DNA of 64,000 nt. Origin: Acidobacteriaceae bacterium (lineage in GTDB: Bacteria; Acidobacteriota; Terriglobia; Terriglobales; Acidobacteriaceae). A program made the position numbers and the translations under genes. The DNA lies in the NCBI GenBank assembly GCA_003134855.1, contig PLCS01000008.1, forward strand, positions 62,001 through 126,000. The letters are read 5' to 3'. The notes under the pieces were generated by a model. The model was not told the DNA's origin. It was given only the letters and a program-made list of their open reading frames with translations, and ran no database searches. Shown piece after piece: positions 7,409 to 17,711 of the stretch. Positions within the stretch are counted from its first letter, which is position 1. Each line of letters opens with the position of its first letter.

Positions 7409-9342
7409 GATTGCTCCTTCAGTTGCGAAACGATCTTGTCCACGTCATAGACGCAGCCTCCCCAGACACCCCCGCTGGCATGGATCAGTGCGGCCCAGAG
7501 GCGGGTGTCGTCGGGCAGTTGGGGATGCGGACGCAGATCCGCGCGGGGCTTGCGCTGCGCAAGGCGACGCGAGCCTTCCTCGGCACCGAAGATCTCATCC
7601 GCGTCTCCCACGAGATGGAGAGAGCCGGTCAGCGATTCGCGATCGACGACAATTTCAATCCGGTCGCCGTCCTGAATTTTGCCAATCGGCCCTCCAGCGA
7701 GCGCCTCAGGAGAGATGTGGCCGATGCAGGCCCCGGTGGAAACGCCGCTGAAGCGCGCATCGGTCAGAACCGCGACGTGCTTGCAGTGGGGAAGCTGCTT
7801 GAGCGCCGAGGTAATCTGATAGATCTCCTGCATACCAGCGCCCGCTGGCCCGCTACAGATGAGAACAATGACATCGCCATGCGTAACCTGACAGCTCTTG
7901 ATTGCCTGGATGGCTGCTTCTTCCGTTATGAATACTCGGGCTGGACCAAGATGGCGATAGATGTTTTTCTCATCGACGAGCGAGGGATCGATCGCGGTGC
8001 TCTTGATGACTGAGCCCTCCGGCGCGAGATTTCCAACCGGGAAACAAATTGTAGAAGTAAGCCCCCTGGACCGGGCGCGATCGGGCGACATGATTACATC
8101 GTCAGGATCGATACCGTCTATCTCTGTCAGGTTGCGGCGCAATTCGTAGCGCCGGCGGCTTTCGCGCCACCAATCGAGAGAGGCGCCGAGCGACTCTCCG
8201 GAAACTGTCATCACGCTGGTGTCGAGAAGTCCCGCCTCACGCAGGTGCAGCATCACCTCGGGCACGCCGCCGGCAAGAAAGACCTGCACGGTAGCGAAGT
8301 TGCGAGGCCCGTTGGGCAAAGCATCGACGAGACGAGGCGTCTGGCGATTGACTTCGGCCCAGTCGGAGGCCGTGGGCCGGTGCAGCTTGGCGGCATGGGC
8401 GATAGCGGGAATGTGCAACAGAAGGTTGGTGGAACCGCCAAAGGCGGCGTGGAGCACCATGGCGTTTCGGATTGCCGCCGGCGTCAACACGTCCTCAGCG
8501 CCAATTCCCAGTTGGTGCAAGCGCAGAATCGCGCGGGCCGAACGCCGGGCCGCATCGAGCCAGATGGGCTGACCGGAGGGCGCGAGCGCAGTGTGAGGCA
8601 GAGCAAGCCCCAGCGCCTCGGCAACCACCTGGCTGGTAGCCGCTGTGCCCAGGAACTGGCATCCGCCGCCGGGAGAGGCGCAGGCGCGGCAACCCACCTC
8701 GGCAGCGTACTCCAATGTGATCTGATTCTGAGCGAAGCGCGCGCCGATGGTCTGAACTTTTCCCGCGTCCTCTCCCGACTCGGGCAGAAGCGTGACGCCT
8801 CCGGGAACAAGAACGGCGGGCTGCTTTCCCGCGGATGCCAGCGCCATCATCATGGCCGGCAAACCCTTGTCGCAGGTGGCTATGCCGATCACTCCTTTGC
8901 CGGTAGGCAGCGACCGCATCAGGCGGCGAAGCACGATCGCGGCATCGTTGCGAAAGGGCAGCGAGTCCAGCATTCCGGCCGTGCCTTGCGTTCGGCCATC
9001 GCAGGGATCGGTGCAAGCCCCGGCAAAGGGAACGGCATGCAAGGCCTTCAATTCGCGCGCCGCCTCCGCCACCAGCAAGCCGACTTCCCAGTGCCCGGTA
9101 TGGAAGCCGAGGGCAATGGGTTCACCATTATCGGCGCGCAGGCCGCCGTGTGTGCTCAGAATCAGGAACTCCGGGTCGAGCAGACTCTCCGGGGCCCAGC
9201 CCATGCCGGCGTTTTGCGTCAGGCCGAAGAGATTTCCGGATGGCTGAGTCAGCAGCATCTCCGCTGTGAGGGGCAACGCTCCTGCGGGCCCTTGTGCGTG
9301 CGTGGCAACGCTGAGAAGACTCGGGTCCGCCGTCTCCAGCAC
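7405..9342 (-). CDS. YjhG-type D-xylonate (sugar acid) dehydratase, IlvD/Edd family
   Basis: A 645-residue Fe-S dehydratase that removes water from pentonates such as D-xylonate. The sequence follows Escherichia coli YjhG closely from [17 protein letters not shown] onward. Iron-sulfur and active-site segments are visible: [46 protein letters not shown] and the C-terminal [15 protein letters not shown]. The listed start is a GTG. An AAGGAAA box lies about 34 bases further upstream, so the true N-terminus may be a few residues longer. The MFS permease gene diverges from it, and the FAH dehydratase gene overlaps its end. Family certain; D-xylonate specificity comes from the YjhG likeness. Confidence 0.9.
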   Translation of the reverse strand: MLETADPSLLSVATHAQGPAGALPLTAEMLLTQPSGNLFGLTQNAGMGWAPESLLDPEFLILSTHGGLRADNGEPIALGFHTGHWEVGLLVAEAARELKALHAVPFAGACTDPCDGRTQGTAGMLDSLPFRNDAAIVLRRLMRSLPTGKGVIGIATCDKGLPAMMMALASAGKQPAVLVPGGVTLLPESGEDAGKVQTIGARFAQNQITLEYAAEVGCRACASPGGGCQFLGTAATSQVVAEALGLALPHTALAPSGQPIWLDAARRSARAILRLHQLGIGAEDVLTPAAIRNAMVLHAAFGGSTNLLLHIPAIAHAAKLHRPTASDWAEVNRQTPRLVDALPNGPRNFATVQVFLAGGVPEVMLHLREAGLLDTSVMTVSGESLGASLDWWRESRRRYELRRNLTEIDGIDPDDVIMSPDRARSRGLTSTICFPVGNLAPEGSVIKSTAIDPSLVDEKNIYRHLGPARVFITEEAAIQAIKSCQVTHGDVIVLICSGPAGAGMQEIYQITSALKQLPHCKHVAVLTDARFSGVSTGACIGHISPEALAGGPIGKIQDGDRIEIVVDRESLTGSLHLVGDADEIFGAEEGSRRLAQRKPRADLRPHPQLPDDTRLWAALIHASGGVWGGCVYDVDKIVSQLKEQS

Positions 9343-9460
9343 AGAAGTGAGCGATAGGGTGGCGATGGGAGTTTCCTTTCGTTCTCAAGTATAGAGGCGC
9401 GCCCATTGGAGTAGACGCTCCCAGCATGCTACAGCACCCGTGAGGTGATATAAGAATTGT

Positions 9461-10747
9461 GTGATCGATACTGTACCGCCCAACTCGGCGCCCCGTCAGC
9501 CGGGTTTGCGGCGCCGCTGGATCTTCCTGATGCCGGCGGTCTTCGTTACCTACAGCCTGGCTTATCTCGATCGGGCGAATTACAGCTTCGGCGCGGCAGC
9601 CGGAATGGCGGAAACCCTCCACATCAACAACTCCCGGTCAGCCTTTCTGGGATCGCTCTTCTTCTTCGGCTACTTCCTCTTTCAGATTCCCGGCGCGGCC
9701 TACGCGCGGCGCAAGAGCGCGACGCGGCTGATCTTTTTTGCGCTGATAAGCTGGGGCGCGGCGGCGGCCTTGACGGGCGTGATCCGGGAGTTCTGGCTGC
9801 TGGCTTTGGACCGGTTCCTGCTGGGCGTGGCGGAGAGCGCGATCTTTCCGTCGATTTTGATTCTGCTGACTCACTGGTTTACGCGCGCGGAGCGGTCGCG
9901 GGCGAATGCGGTTCTCATGCTGGGGAATCCGGTTACAGTTCTGTGGATGTCCGCGGTTACCGGATTCCTGATCAAGGCCGTCGGCTGGCAGATGACCTTT
10001 GTTCTCGAAGGAATTCCAGCGATTCTGTGGGCTTTTATCTGGGTGCTCGTGGTGCGTGACCATCCGCATGAGGCGCAATGGATGAGCAGGGAGTGCTGCA
10101 GCCATCTGGAGAGCGAGCTGGAGTCGGAGCAGAAGACGCTTCCGCCGATGGCGAACTTCCGGGCGACTCTGCGCGTGCCCGGTGTGCTCCTGCTGTGCGC
10201 GCAGTATTTTTGCTGGAGCGCCGGCATTTACGGCTTCGTGCTGTGGCTTCCCACCATGATCGGAGCTGGGTCGGCGTGCGGGATTGAGATGGTTGGCTTG
10301 CTCAGCGCCGTTCCTTTTCTGCCGGCAATCGTTCTCATGATGGTGATTGCGCATATTTCCGATCGGACGCTCGACCGCAAGCGCTACATCGGCCCGTTTC
10401 TGGTGATTGCCGGAGTTGCGCTGTTCATCTCCTCGATGACCGCTGGGTACAGCTTCTGGCTGGCGTATGCCTTCTTGATTGTCGCCGGCGGCGCCATGTT
10501 CGCACCCTACGGACCCTTCTTCTCGATCGTGCCGGAGATGCTGCCGAAGAACGTGGCCGGCGAAGTGATGGCCCTGGTCAATAGCTGCGGGGCGCTGGGC
10601 GGCTTCGCCGGCACTTGGCTGGTTGGTCTTCTTCAGGCGCTCACCGGCAATTCGCGCGCCGGATATTTCTTGATGTCGATGCTGCTCATGCTTGCCGGCG
10701 GGATCATCTTCAGGCTGAAAGACGCGAAGCCAGCAAGCAATTCATAA
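9461..10747 (+). CDS. MFS transporter, anion:cation symporter (sugar-acid) type
   Basis: A 428-residue inner-membrane permease with about 12 hydrophobic segments. The first loop carries the ACS-family-like block LAYLDRANYSFG. Conserved loop residues such as GVAESAIFPS and RAERSRANA also fit the hexuronate/galactonate porter group. The start is a GTG at 9461 with GAGGTGA about 13 bases upstream. It is divergent from the xylonate dehydratase across a gap of about 118 bp that must hold both promoters, and convergent with the semialdehyde dehydrogenase. Context suggests uptake of a pentonate or related acid. Substrate is inferred, not shown. Confidence 0.87.
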   Translation: MIDTVPPNSAPRQPGLRRRWIFLMPAVFVTYSLAYLDRANYSFGAAAGMAETLHINNSRSAFLGSLFFFGYFLFQIPGAAYARRKSATRLIFFALISWGAAAALTGVIREFWLLALDRFLLGVAESAIFPSILILLTHWFTRAERSRANAVLMLGNPVTVLWMSAVTGFLIKAVGWQMTFVLEGIPAILWAFIWVLVVRDHPHEAQWMSRECCSHLESELESEQKTLPPMANFRATLRVPGVLLLCAQYFCWSAGIYGFVLWLPTMIGAGSACGIEMVGLLSAVPFLPAIVLMMVIAHISDRTLDRKRYIGPFLVIAGVALFISSMTAGYSFWLAYAFLIVAGGAMFAPYGPFFSIVPEMLPKNVAGEVMALVNSCGALGGFAGTWLVGLLQALTGNSRAGYFLMSMLLMLAGGIIFRLKDAKPASNS

Positions 10748-10765
10748 GAGAGACCGCGGCTCGTC

Positions 10766-12352
10766 TCAGAGCGCATCGCGCGTGAATGCACCATTGACCA
10801 GGCGCCAAATGCCAAGCGGATTCTCGTCTTTCAATTCATCCGGCAATGCCGCCTGGGGAAAATCCTGGTAGCACACCGGCCGCGCGAAGCGATAGATGGC
10901 TTGCGTTCCGACAGAAGTGTGGCGACTGTCGCTGGTGGCAGGATACGGCCCGCCATGCACCATGGCGTGGCAGACCTCGACGCCGGTGGGATAGCCATTG
11001 ACGACGAGCCTTCCTGCCTTGCGCTCCAGAATTCCAACCAGATCGGCGAAATCGGCTAGGTCGGCATCGGTTCCGTGCAAGGTCGCCGTGAGCTGCCCTT
11101 CGAGCGAGTAGGCAAGCGCGATCAACTCCTGCCGGTCCGCGTAGCGGACAATGAGTGTGCTGGGTCCAAAGATCTCCTTCATCAACTCAGGGTCACGGAG
11201 CAGTTCGCCGCCCTCGAGTTGAAATAGAACCGGAGAAACATCGGCGGCACCGGCGATCTCCGGCGCTGGCTCCGCAAGGATTTCCACGCCGCCATGCCCT
11301 TGCCGCCGCGCCACTCCGGATCTGTAACTCTTACAGATTCCTTCGGTCAGCATGGGAGATGGCGCTGCTTGCCGCACCAGAGCCGCAAGCTCGGTCACCA
11401 GCGCGTCCGCGGATTCATTCCGAGGCAGGAAAATCATTCCGGGCTTGGTACAGAATTGCCCCACACCCAACGTGAAGGAAGCAAAGAGCCCCTTCGCGAT
11501 CTCCGCGCCGCGTGTGCGCAGGGCTTCCGGGAGTACGAAAAGGGGATTGCTGCTGCTCATCTCCATAAAGCAGGGGATGGGTTCTGGACGCGTCGCCGCC
11601 AGTTGCATCAAGGCCTTGCCGCCAGCGAGCGATCCTGTGAAGCCCACCGCCTTGATGGCCGGATGCTGCACCAGCGCCGACCCCACCAGGGCACCGGAGC
11701 CGAAGATCAGCGCGAAGGTTCCCGCCGGCAGGCCGCACTCCCGCAGGCTGCGGCAGATGACTTGTCCCACCATCTCGCTGGTTCCCGGATGCGCCGAATG
11801 CGCCTTGACGATTACCGGATTGCCCGCCGCGAGCGCGGAGGCCGTATCCCCGCCAGCCACGGAAAAAGCCAGCGGAAAATTGCTGGCGGCAAAGACCGCA
11901 ACCGGGCCCAGCGGGCGCAGCACGGAGCGGAGATCAGCCCTTGGCATTGGCGTGCGCCGCGGCTCCGCGGGATCAATGCGCGCCATGGCCCACGAGCCTT
12001 CTTCGACCACTTGGGCAAAAAGCCGAAGCTGATGGACTGTCCGCGCCACCTCTCCCTGCAAACGCTTTTCCGGCAGGGCGGTTTCCTGATGGGCTCGCTC
12101 CACCAACTCCGGCGCAATCGATTCGATTCCCGTGGCGATGTGGCGAAGGAATCGGCCTTTGTCCATGCCGGGCAGCCTGGAATAGATTGTGAAGGCCTCT
12201 TCCGCCAGATTCGCCGCGCGATCGACTTCTTCCGTGGAAGCGCAATGATAGACCGGATCGAGAAGGGTTCCCGTTGCCGGGTTGAAGCCTGCAAATGCAG
12301 CCCCGGTTCCCTCCTGAGGCTCGCCGTTGAGAAGTGAATATCCAGATAACAT
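10766..12352 (-). CDS. 2-oxoglutarate semialdehyde (2,5-dioxovalerate) dehydrogenase, ALDH family
   Basis: A 528-residue NAD(P)-dependent aldehyde dehydrogenase of the KGSADH subgroup, producing 2-oxoglutarate at the end of pentose oxidation. Visible features are the Rossmann segment (PVAVFAASNFPLAFS), the GFTGSLAGG cofactor loop, the general-base glutamate in MEMSSSNPLF and the catalytic cysteine in GQFCTKPGM. The C-terminus has the GVEVCHAMVHGGPYPATSD block typical of this subgroup. The ATG at 12352 has GAGG 6 bases upstream; a longer frame reaches 12493 but has no ribosome site and is not family-like. It lies next to the MFS and dehydratase genes and completes the cluster. Confidence 0.92.
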   Translation of the reverse strand: MLSGYSLLNGEPQEGTGAAFAGFNPATGTLLDPVYHCASTEEVDRAANLAEEAFTIYSRLPGMDKGRFLRHIATGIESIAPELVERAHQETALPEKRLQGEVARTVHQLRLFAQVVEEGSWAMARIDPAEPRRTPMPRADLRSVLRPLGPVAVFAASNFPLAFSVAGGDTASALAAGNPVIVKAHSAHPGTSEMVGQVICRSLRECGLPAGTFALIFGSGALVGSALVQHPAIKAVGFTGSLAGGKALMQLAATRPEPIPCFMEMSSSNPLFVLPEALRTRGAEIAKGLFASFTLGVGQFCTKPGMIFLPRNESADALVTELAALVRQAAPSPMLTEGICKSYRSGVARRQGHGGVEILAEPAPEIAGAADVSPVLFQLEGGELLRDPELMKEIFGPSTLIVRYADRQELIALAYSLEGQLTATLHGTDADLADFADLVGILERKAGRLVVNGYPTGVEVCHAMVHGGPYPATSDSRHTSVGTQAIYRFARPVCYQDFPQAALPDELKDENPLGIWRLVNGAFTRDAL

Positions 12353-12726
12353 AGTCGCCTCAATTCTAACAAAGTACCGGCGGCCATTGGCATCCCAGGA
12401 CAAACGCATGAACTCATTTGGTTTCAGAGAGTGGTTCGTTTTGCTGTTCGGCCGGTCAGGAGTCGCGCTCCTCCTAAGTAGTACAGTAAGCAACTCCAGA
12501 GCGGGAGGTGGAGCGCGGCGTCTTCCGGAGGGCTGGCCGGGCTGTGCAAAAGGGGCATAACCCTGGCCGGTACTGTATCGTTTTCGGACAGGCTCATTAC
12601 TTTTGAATCGTTACGCGTAATCTGGTGCCGCTCTAGATTTCTCATTAAGATCGGCATAGGTCGAAAGTACTTTATCCTTTCTAAGAAATTTTCTTCGAGG
12701 CTAAAGATTTTCCCTAGGAGCACGCC
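12353..12726. other. Intergenic region between the dehydrogenase and a small gene
   Basis: 374 bp with no supported gene. The right part (12600-12720) is AT-rich and probably holds the promoter of the small gene at 12727. No recognised operator or riboswitch seen. Confidence 0.5.
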
Positions 12727-12966
12727 ATGATGACCAATTGTGCTGTCGATGAAGATTTTGAGATCAGCCCCCGGTTTCGCCACAATGTCGAAGAGCGAAT
12801 TGCGCGCCTGGAGAAGGACGCCGAGTTCGACGAAGCGCAGGTTGCCCAGTTGGTGGACGGCGACCACATCCACAGGCAGATGCGGCTTGTGGCCATCCAG
12901 CGGGCCGAAGCACTGCGCATGAGGCTCATCCTCGACCGCGCGAACACCGCCTGCTCCGGCCGATGA
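12727..12966 (+). CDS. Small acidic protein of unknown function
   Basis: A 79-residue soluble protein starting at an ATG preceded by TAGGAG at 6 bases spacing. It is charged and likely helical (ISPRFRHNVEERIARLEKDAEFDEAQVAQLVDGDHIHRQ is the main helical part, residues 13-48). The composition suggests a short alpha-helical hairpin or coiled coil. There is no membrane segment, and a few cysteines sit at the ends only. A strong hairpin follows 40 bp after the stop, supporting a real monocistronic unit. No family recognised. Confidence 0.6.
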   Translation: MMTNCAVDEDFEISPRFRHNVEERIARLEKDAEFDEAQVAQLVDGDHIHRQMRLVAIQRAEALRMRLILDRANTACSGR

Positions 12967-13006
12967 TCGCGCTCTGACACCTCGCGCTTTATTAAAATTA
13001 CATAGA

Positions 13007-13050
13007 ACGGCAAGGGCCGCGCCTCTTATATGAAGCGCGGCCCTTGCCGT
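13007..13050. terminator. Strong bidirectional hairpin terminator
   Basis: A perfect 16-bp inverted repeat: ACGGCAAGGGCCGCGC (13007-13022) with GCGCGGCCCTTGCCGT (13035-13050) and a 12-base loop. It is flanked by A-rich DNA on the left and TTGCATATAA on the right, between the converging small gene and the isoprenoid-fold gene. Confidence 0.8.
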
Positions 13051-13054
13051 TTGC

Positions 13055-13225
13055 ATATAAGTGGTCAGTAAACAGTGGTCAGTTCGCAGTTCCGATTTGC
13101 TCCGAGTACATTTCAGTTCCTGGACAGAAGAGGCCGATGACTCCCGCTGCGCAACTGTCGGAGTCTTCCGTTTGCCTTCGGCTGTTCACAGACCACTGTT
13201 CACGATTCACTGCCGGCAAGGGAAT
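13055..13225. repeat. Dispersed repeat family C (GTCAGT/ACAGTGGTC type)
   Basis: AGTGGTCAGTAAACAGTGGTCAGTTCGCAG-type text at the left end is matched in inverse by TTCACAGACCACTGTTCACG around 13187. The copy covers the 3' end of the isoprenoid-fold gene and supplies its last codons. Other copies lie near 16.44 and 51.04 kb. Confidence 0.6.
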
Positions 13226-14521
13226 TCCGCATTGATCGGCATCGCCCGCCTCGAGGAAGGCATCGAAGAGGATGGCATAGAGAGCTTGCCTGCCGGCCAG
13301 CTTCTGATTGCGGGAGCGCAGAAAACCGAAGCGGAAGTTCGAGCACGGCTCCAGCTCGGCCAGGAATGCGGACGAAAAGAAGGTGTGGTTCTCGGCCACG
13401 GCCATCACGATCAGCGTGCGCCAGCTCATGCGGAGCAGATCCTTGAGCACGGACGTGCCGTTCTCCAGCTTGTCCATGCGGCTCGCCACGTGCTGGCTGA
13501 AGTGGAGCAGTTGCGCGACCAGGCTGTCCAGCGGCTCGCCCTGCGCGGCGGCGCGGGTGAAGAGCGTGAGCGATCCGCGCTCGAGATCCTCGCGCACATC
13601 TTGCAAGTCGTCTCCCAGTTGCAGCAGCACGCCCCACTCGAAGGAGAATTGGCATTCCTCCGGGGTAAGCCAGGGCTGCGCGAGACAGGCATCGGCGAGG
13701 ACGGAGCTGCCGCCCTTGGCGCAACTGATGCGCAACACTTCATCGGCCTCGCGGGAGCGATCGATGAGGCCGCCGTGATTGAGTTGCGCGAGACTCTGCC
13801 CCTGAGCGCGATGGATCGCCAGCAGGCTCTCGTAGACCTGCGGGCAGCGTTGCCGCGGATATTGCTCTTCAATCATTTGCACCATCGCCCACACGGCCGC
13901 TTCACGAGGATCGCCGGCGGCCATCCGTTGTCCGCTCAGGCGCTGACGGAAGCGCTCATTGAAGCCGAGCTTCTCCACGGTGGAGATCAATGGATCGTCG
14001 AGATAGTTGTCGCTATAGGGGTAGAGCAAGCTGTAGGCCAGGATCGACGGAGTCAGTTCCATGGGCCGGCCAAGCAGCGCCTGCATACCGCAGGCGATCC
14101 AGGCATTGCGGGTGGCTTGAATTGTGTCCTCCATGCTCATCTCCGGATCGAAGGCGCGTGTCCAGCGCGCCAGCTCCATGCCCACCGGGAAGAAGCTATT
14201 GGTGAGCAGTTCGATAGCCCCTGCTTTGAGACCCAGCGCGCCAGCGGCAAAGCCGGGAAAGAGCGCGACGATGCGCTGCTGCGCCCGCTGCCGCTCGACC
14301 GGGTTGCTCCGCGCCCGGCGCGCTTCGTGTTCCACGGCGCGCAGACCCTGGTCGTAGGCCTTCTCGTGCGCGCGCTGCTCTTTGGGTGTTCTGCACGGAA
14401 GCGCCGGCAGGGAGCGCGCCGCGCAGGTCTTCCACGCCGCGATGCTCTGCGCAGCCTGCGCCTCAACCCATGCCCAACTGAAATGCTCTTCCATCTGCTG
14501 AGGATGTACGAAATGCCGCAC
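13079..14521 (-). CDS. Class I isoprenoid-synthase-fold protein of unknown product
   Basis: A soluble, mostly helical protein of 480 residues. Two aspartate-rich motifs at the spacing expected for class I isoprenoid synthases are visible: YSDNYLDDP (about residue 170) and QLGDDLQDVREDLERG (about 307). Each lies in a predicted helix, and together they would bind Mg-diphosphate. It is longer than trans-prenyltransferases (about 300 aa) and lacks their FARM/SARM context. The last 40 or so residues (NREQWSVNSRRQTED onward) are encoded by a repeat-C copy and are probably not part of the fold. The start is GTG 14521 or ATG 14494; neither has a strong ribosome site. Function is inferred only to fold level. 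Confidence 0.65.
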   Translation of the reverse strand: MRHFVHPQQMEEHFSWAWVEAQAAQSIAAWKTCAARSLPALPCRTPKEQRAHEKAYDQGLRAVEHEARRARSNPVERQRAQQRIVALFPGFAAGALGLKAGAIELLTNSFFPVGMELARWTRAFDPEMSMEDTIQATRNAWIACGMQALLGRPMELTPSILAYSLLYPYSDNYLDDPLISTVEKLGFNERFRQRLSGQRMAAGDPREAAVWAMVQMIEEQYPRQRCPQVYESLLAIHRAQGQSLAQLNHGGLIDRSREADEVLRISCAKGGSSVLADACLAQPWLTPEECQFSFEWGVLLQLGDDLQDVREDLERGSLTLFTRAAAQGEPLDSLVAQLLHFSQHVASRMDKLENGTSVLKDLLRMSWRTLIVMAVAENHTFFSSAFLAELEPCSNFRFGFLRSRNQKLAGRQALYAILFDAFLEAGDADQCGIPLPAVNREQWSVNSRRQTEDSDSCAAGVIGLFCPGTEMYSEQIGTAN

Positions 14522-14644
14522 CGAAGGGTTCCATCACAGCGGACGGCCGCTGGAAATCCACAATGAATCCCGATTCCAAAGGACCGATCCACAGGCCAAA
14601 GGCTTGATAATACCGCTATGCCGGTCTGGGAAGGAGCGGTTTGC

Positions 14645-15616
14645 ATGGAGCTGGACTACTTCGTCGTCGATGTTTTCACCGATACCGCGCTGGCCGGCAA
14701 CCCGCTGGCCGTGGTGATGAACACAGGCGGCCTCGCGACCGAGCGCATGCAGCAGATCGCGCGCGAATTCAACCTTTCGGAAACCACATTTGTCGAGCGC
14801 AGGCCGGCCGCGGTCGAACAGGCCGAGGGCGTGCGGGTGCGCATCTTCACCACCCAGGAGGAGCTGAACTTTGCCGGCCATCCCACGCTGGGCACAGCCA
14901 GCGTACTCATGCTCTATGCGCCGGAGACCGTGCGGGATGGCACCGTCACGCTCAGCCTCAACGTGGGAGCGGTACCGGTGCGCTTCACAGCTGAGGGCCT
15001 CTTCGGCGAGATGACGCAGCGCGATCCGGAGTTTGGCGAGGAGCTGGACCCCCGCGAGGTGGCTCGGCTCGCCGGGCTGGCCGTCGACGACCTGGACCCC
15101 GGCCTGCCGCCCCAGATTGTCTCCACAGGAACGGCCTTCGCGATTGTGGCGCTGCGCTCCGCCGAAGCTCTGGCCCGGCTCAAGGTGAGCCAGCCTGAGG
15201 CCACAGCGTGGCTGCGGGCGCGCGGCGGGCGCTGGTTCTTCGTACTCGCCCCAACACTCGGCCAGGAGGACGGCCGTACGCCCCAATACTGCGCCCGGAT
15301 GCAGTTTTACGGCGGCGAGGATCCGGCCACCGGCTCGGCTGCCGGCTGCGCCATCAGCTACCTGGTCCAGCGCGGCGCCGTTGCGCCCGGCGAGCGCATC
15401 CACGTGCGCCAGGGCGTCGAGATAGGCCGCCCCAGCGATCTCTACTTGACTGCGCATTTCCTAAATGGGTCTGAGCAATCCAGATCATCGAAGGTCACGG
15501 ATGTGCGCGTGGCGGGCAGCACCGTTCTTGTAGCATCTGGACGGCTTTTCCTGCCGGTTTGCACACGCTTTCAACAGGCATTCATAGTTACAAGTGATGG
15601 TATGTGTTCAATCTAG
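14645..15616 (+). CDS. PhzF family isomerase/epimerase-like protein
   Basis: A 323-residue member of the PhzF/diaminopimelate-epimerase fold. Family motifs are clear: VFTDTALAGNPLAVV at the start, the catalytic glutamate in FNLSETTFV, FAGHPTLGTA in the first half, and GGEDPATGSAAGC in the second. The ATG at 14645 follows AAGGAG; an earlier in-frame ATG at 14618 lacks one. The C-terminus (about 20 residues after SGRLFLP) is longer than usual and of low-complexity origin. No phenazine genes are nearby, so it is a generic PhzF-like enzyme with unknown substrate. It is divergent from the isoprenoid-fold gene. Confidence 0.88.
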   Translation: MELDYFVVDVFTDTALAGNPLAVVMNTGGLATERMQQIAREFNLSETTFVERRPAAVEQAEGVRVRIFTTQEELNFAGHPTLGTASVLMLYAPETVRDGTVTLSLNVGAVPVRFTAEGLFGEMTQRDPEFGEELDPREVARLAGLAVDDLDPGLPPQIVSTGTAFAIVALRSAEALARLKVSQPEATAWLRARGGRWFFVLAPTLGQEDGRTPQYCARMQFYGGEDPATGSAAGCAISYLVQRGAVAPGERIHVRQGVEIGRPSDLYLTAHFLNGSEQSRSSKVTDVRVAGSTVLVASGRLFLPVCTRFQQAFIVTSDGMCSI

Positions 15617-16012
15617 CTCGTTTACTCACGTTACTTTCGGTTTTGAAGGAAAAAGTTTCGCTTAAATTTCCCCCTTCCCATCGGCCTCCATTCGCCGTAG
15701 TCTTGGCTCTCGTTGAAGCATTTTGACCGGCGCATGAGCCGGATTATTTCCCTGGCATCATTCCATCATTGACCGGGGGCGAAGACAGCCGCCTGAGCAT
15801 CGAAAGCCGGTTGCCGTATTGCAGGTTCGCCGTGCCCGTCAGGGCTCTACGCGCGGCGCGCAGGGCAATCCGGCACCAAGATGCACCAGGATGAGCCGGC
15901 TCGCTTCCGGTCCCGGTTCGAAGATACATTCGCCAACCCGCCACTGGAGCGGGCGGGGGCGAAGTGATCCCATGCGTCCTAACAAATTACACCAAGGAGT
16001 TATCCCCCTACC
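15617..16012. other. Intergenic region before a response regulator
   Basis: 396 bp without a supported gene. An AT-rich left part (15625-15680) is followed by a GC-rich part with short open frames on both strands that lack ribosome sites. CCAAGGAG near 15990 is the ribosome-site region of the regulator. Confidence 0.5.
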
Positions 16013-16435
16013 ATGCGGCCCAAAAAGATCATTCTCTGTGTAGACGACAACGAACAAGAGCTTTCCGTACTTAAGTTCATGCTGGCCACCAACGGATACC
16101 GGGTGGTTTCGGCCTGCAACGGGCAGGAGGCCATCGGCATCTTTGCCGAGACTCCTGTGGATTTGGTGCTGGCCGATCACGGCATGCCGCAGATGAACGG
16201 CTGCCAGTTGGTGGAGCGGCTCAAGCAGATTGCCTCTCATGTGCCCATGATCGTGCTGGGCGACCCGCAGAGGATGGCGGGCGAGATGCACGCCGCCGAT
16301 GCACTGCTGGCCAAGAAGAACTGCTCGCCCCAGGAGTTGCTGGAGCGCATCAAGGTGATGAGCGCCCGCAAGCGCGGTCCCCGCAAGGGCTCGCAGCGGC
16401 TGGCCCCCATGATGGAGCTGGCGCGGGCGTCATGA
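16013..16435 (+). CDS. Single-domain response regulator (CheY-like receiver)
   Basis: A 140-residue protein consisting of one receiver domain. The acidic pair is in LCVDDNEQE, the phospho-acceptor aspartate is in LVLADHGMPQMNG, and the conserved lysine is in LLAKKNCSP. There is no DNA-binding output domain. The C-terminus is a short basic tail (RKRGPRKGSQR) that could contact nucleic acid or a partner. A ribosome site (AAGGAG) lies before the ATG, somewhat far at about 16 bases. No kinase gene is adjacent, so it is an orphan regulator. Family certain, role unknown. Confidence 0.9.
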   Translation: MRPKKIILCVDDNEQELSVLKFMLATNGYRVVSACNGQEAIGIFAETPVDLVLADHGMPQMNGCQLVERLKQIASHVPMIVLGDPQRMAGEMHAADALLAKKNCSPQELLERIKVMSARKRGPRKGSQRLAPMMELARAS

Positions 16436-16436
16436 A

Positions 16437-16495
16437 TCAGTTGTCAGTTGTCAGATTCGGCTGACTACTGACAACTGACTACTGAAAACTGATCT
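16437..16495. repeat. Dispersed repeat family C
   Basis: CAGTTGTCAGTTGTCAG is followed after a short spacer by CTGACTACTGACAACTGAC and ACTGAAAACTGA, giving a foldable inverted repeat directly after the response regulator stop. Confidence 0.7.
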
Positions 16496-16589
16496 CTGCA
16501 CTTGACTACAGCGCAAGCGGGTGGAATACTCGCCAACTATACCCGGTCTGCAGGATTTTTCTCGCCTGCCAGCGGGGGGTTGGCTTGTT

Positions 16590-17588
<999 letters not shown>

Positions 17589-17608
17589 GGCGGAAAGGCC
17601 GGTGATGG

Positions 17609-17680
17609 CTTCCCAGGTCTCAGAAGCGAGACCTGGGCCACCCAGATTTCTGGTTGTTAAGACCTCGGTCACCCGCTGCG
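17609..17680 (+). repeat. REP-like palindrome family A (copy 1)
   Basis: CCCAGGTCTC-AGAAGC-GAGACCTGGG (17612-17637), then GCCACCCAGATTTCTGG and a second conserved part ending CGGTCACCCGCTGCG. It has the same design as the copies that bracket the RAYT gene at 62.2-62.9 kb. Confidence 0.85.
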
Positions 17681-17711
17681 TCTTCAGGGCATAGGGAGGC
17701 AGGGATACGAG

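Noticed and set aside
12424..13056. Minus-strand open frame over the small gene at 12.7 kb
   Set aside because: It runs through the strong terminator hairpin and has no family features; the plus-strand gene has a good ribosome site.
15819..16043. Plus-strand frame in the gap before the response regulator
   Set aside because: Arg/Pro-rich without a start signal; typical of GC-rich non-coding DNA.
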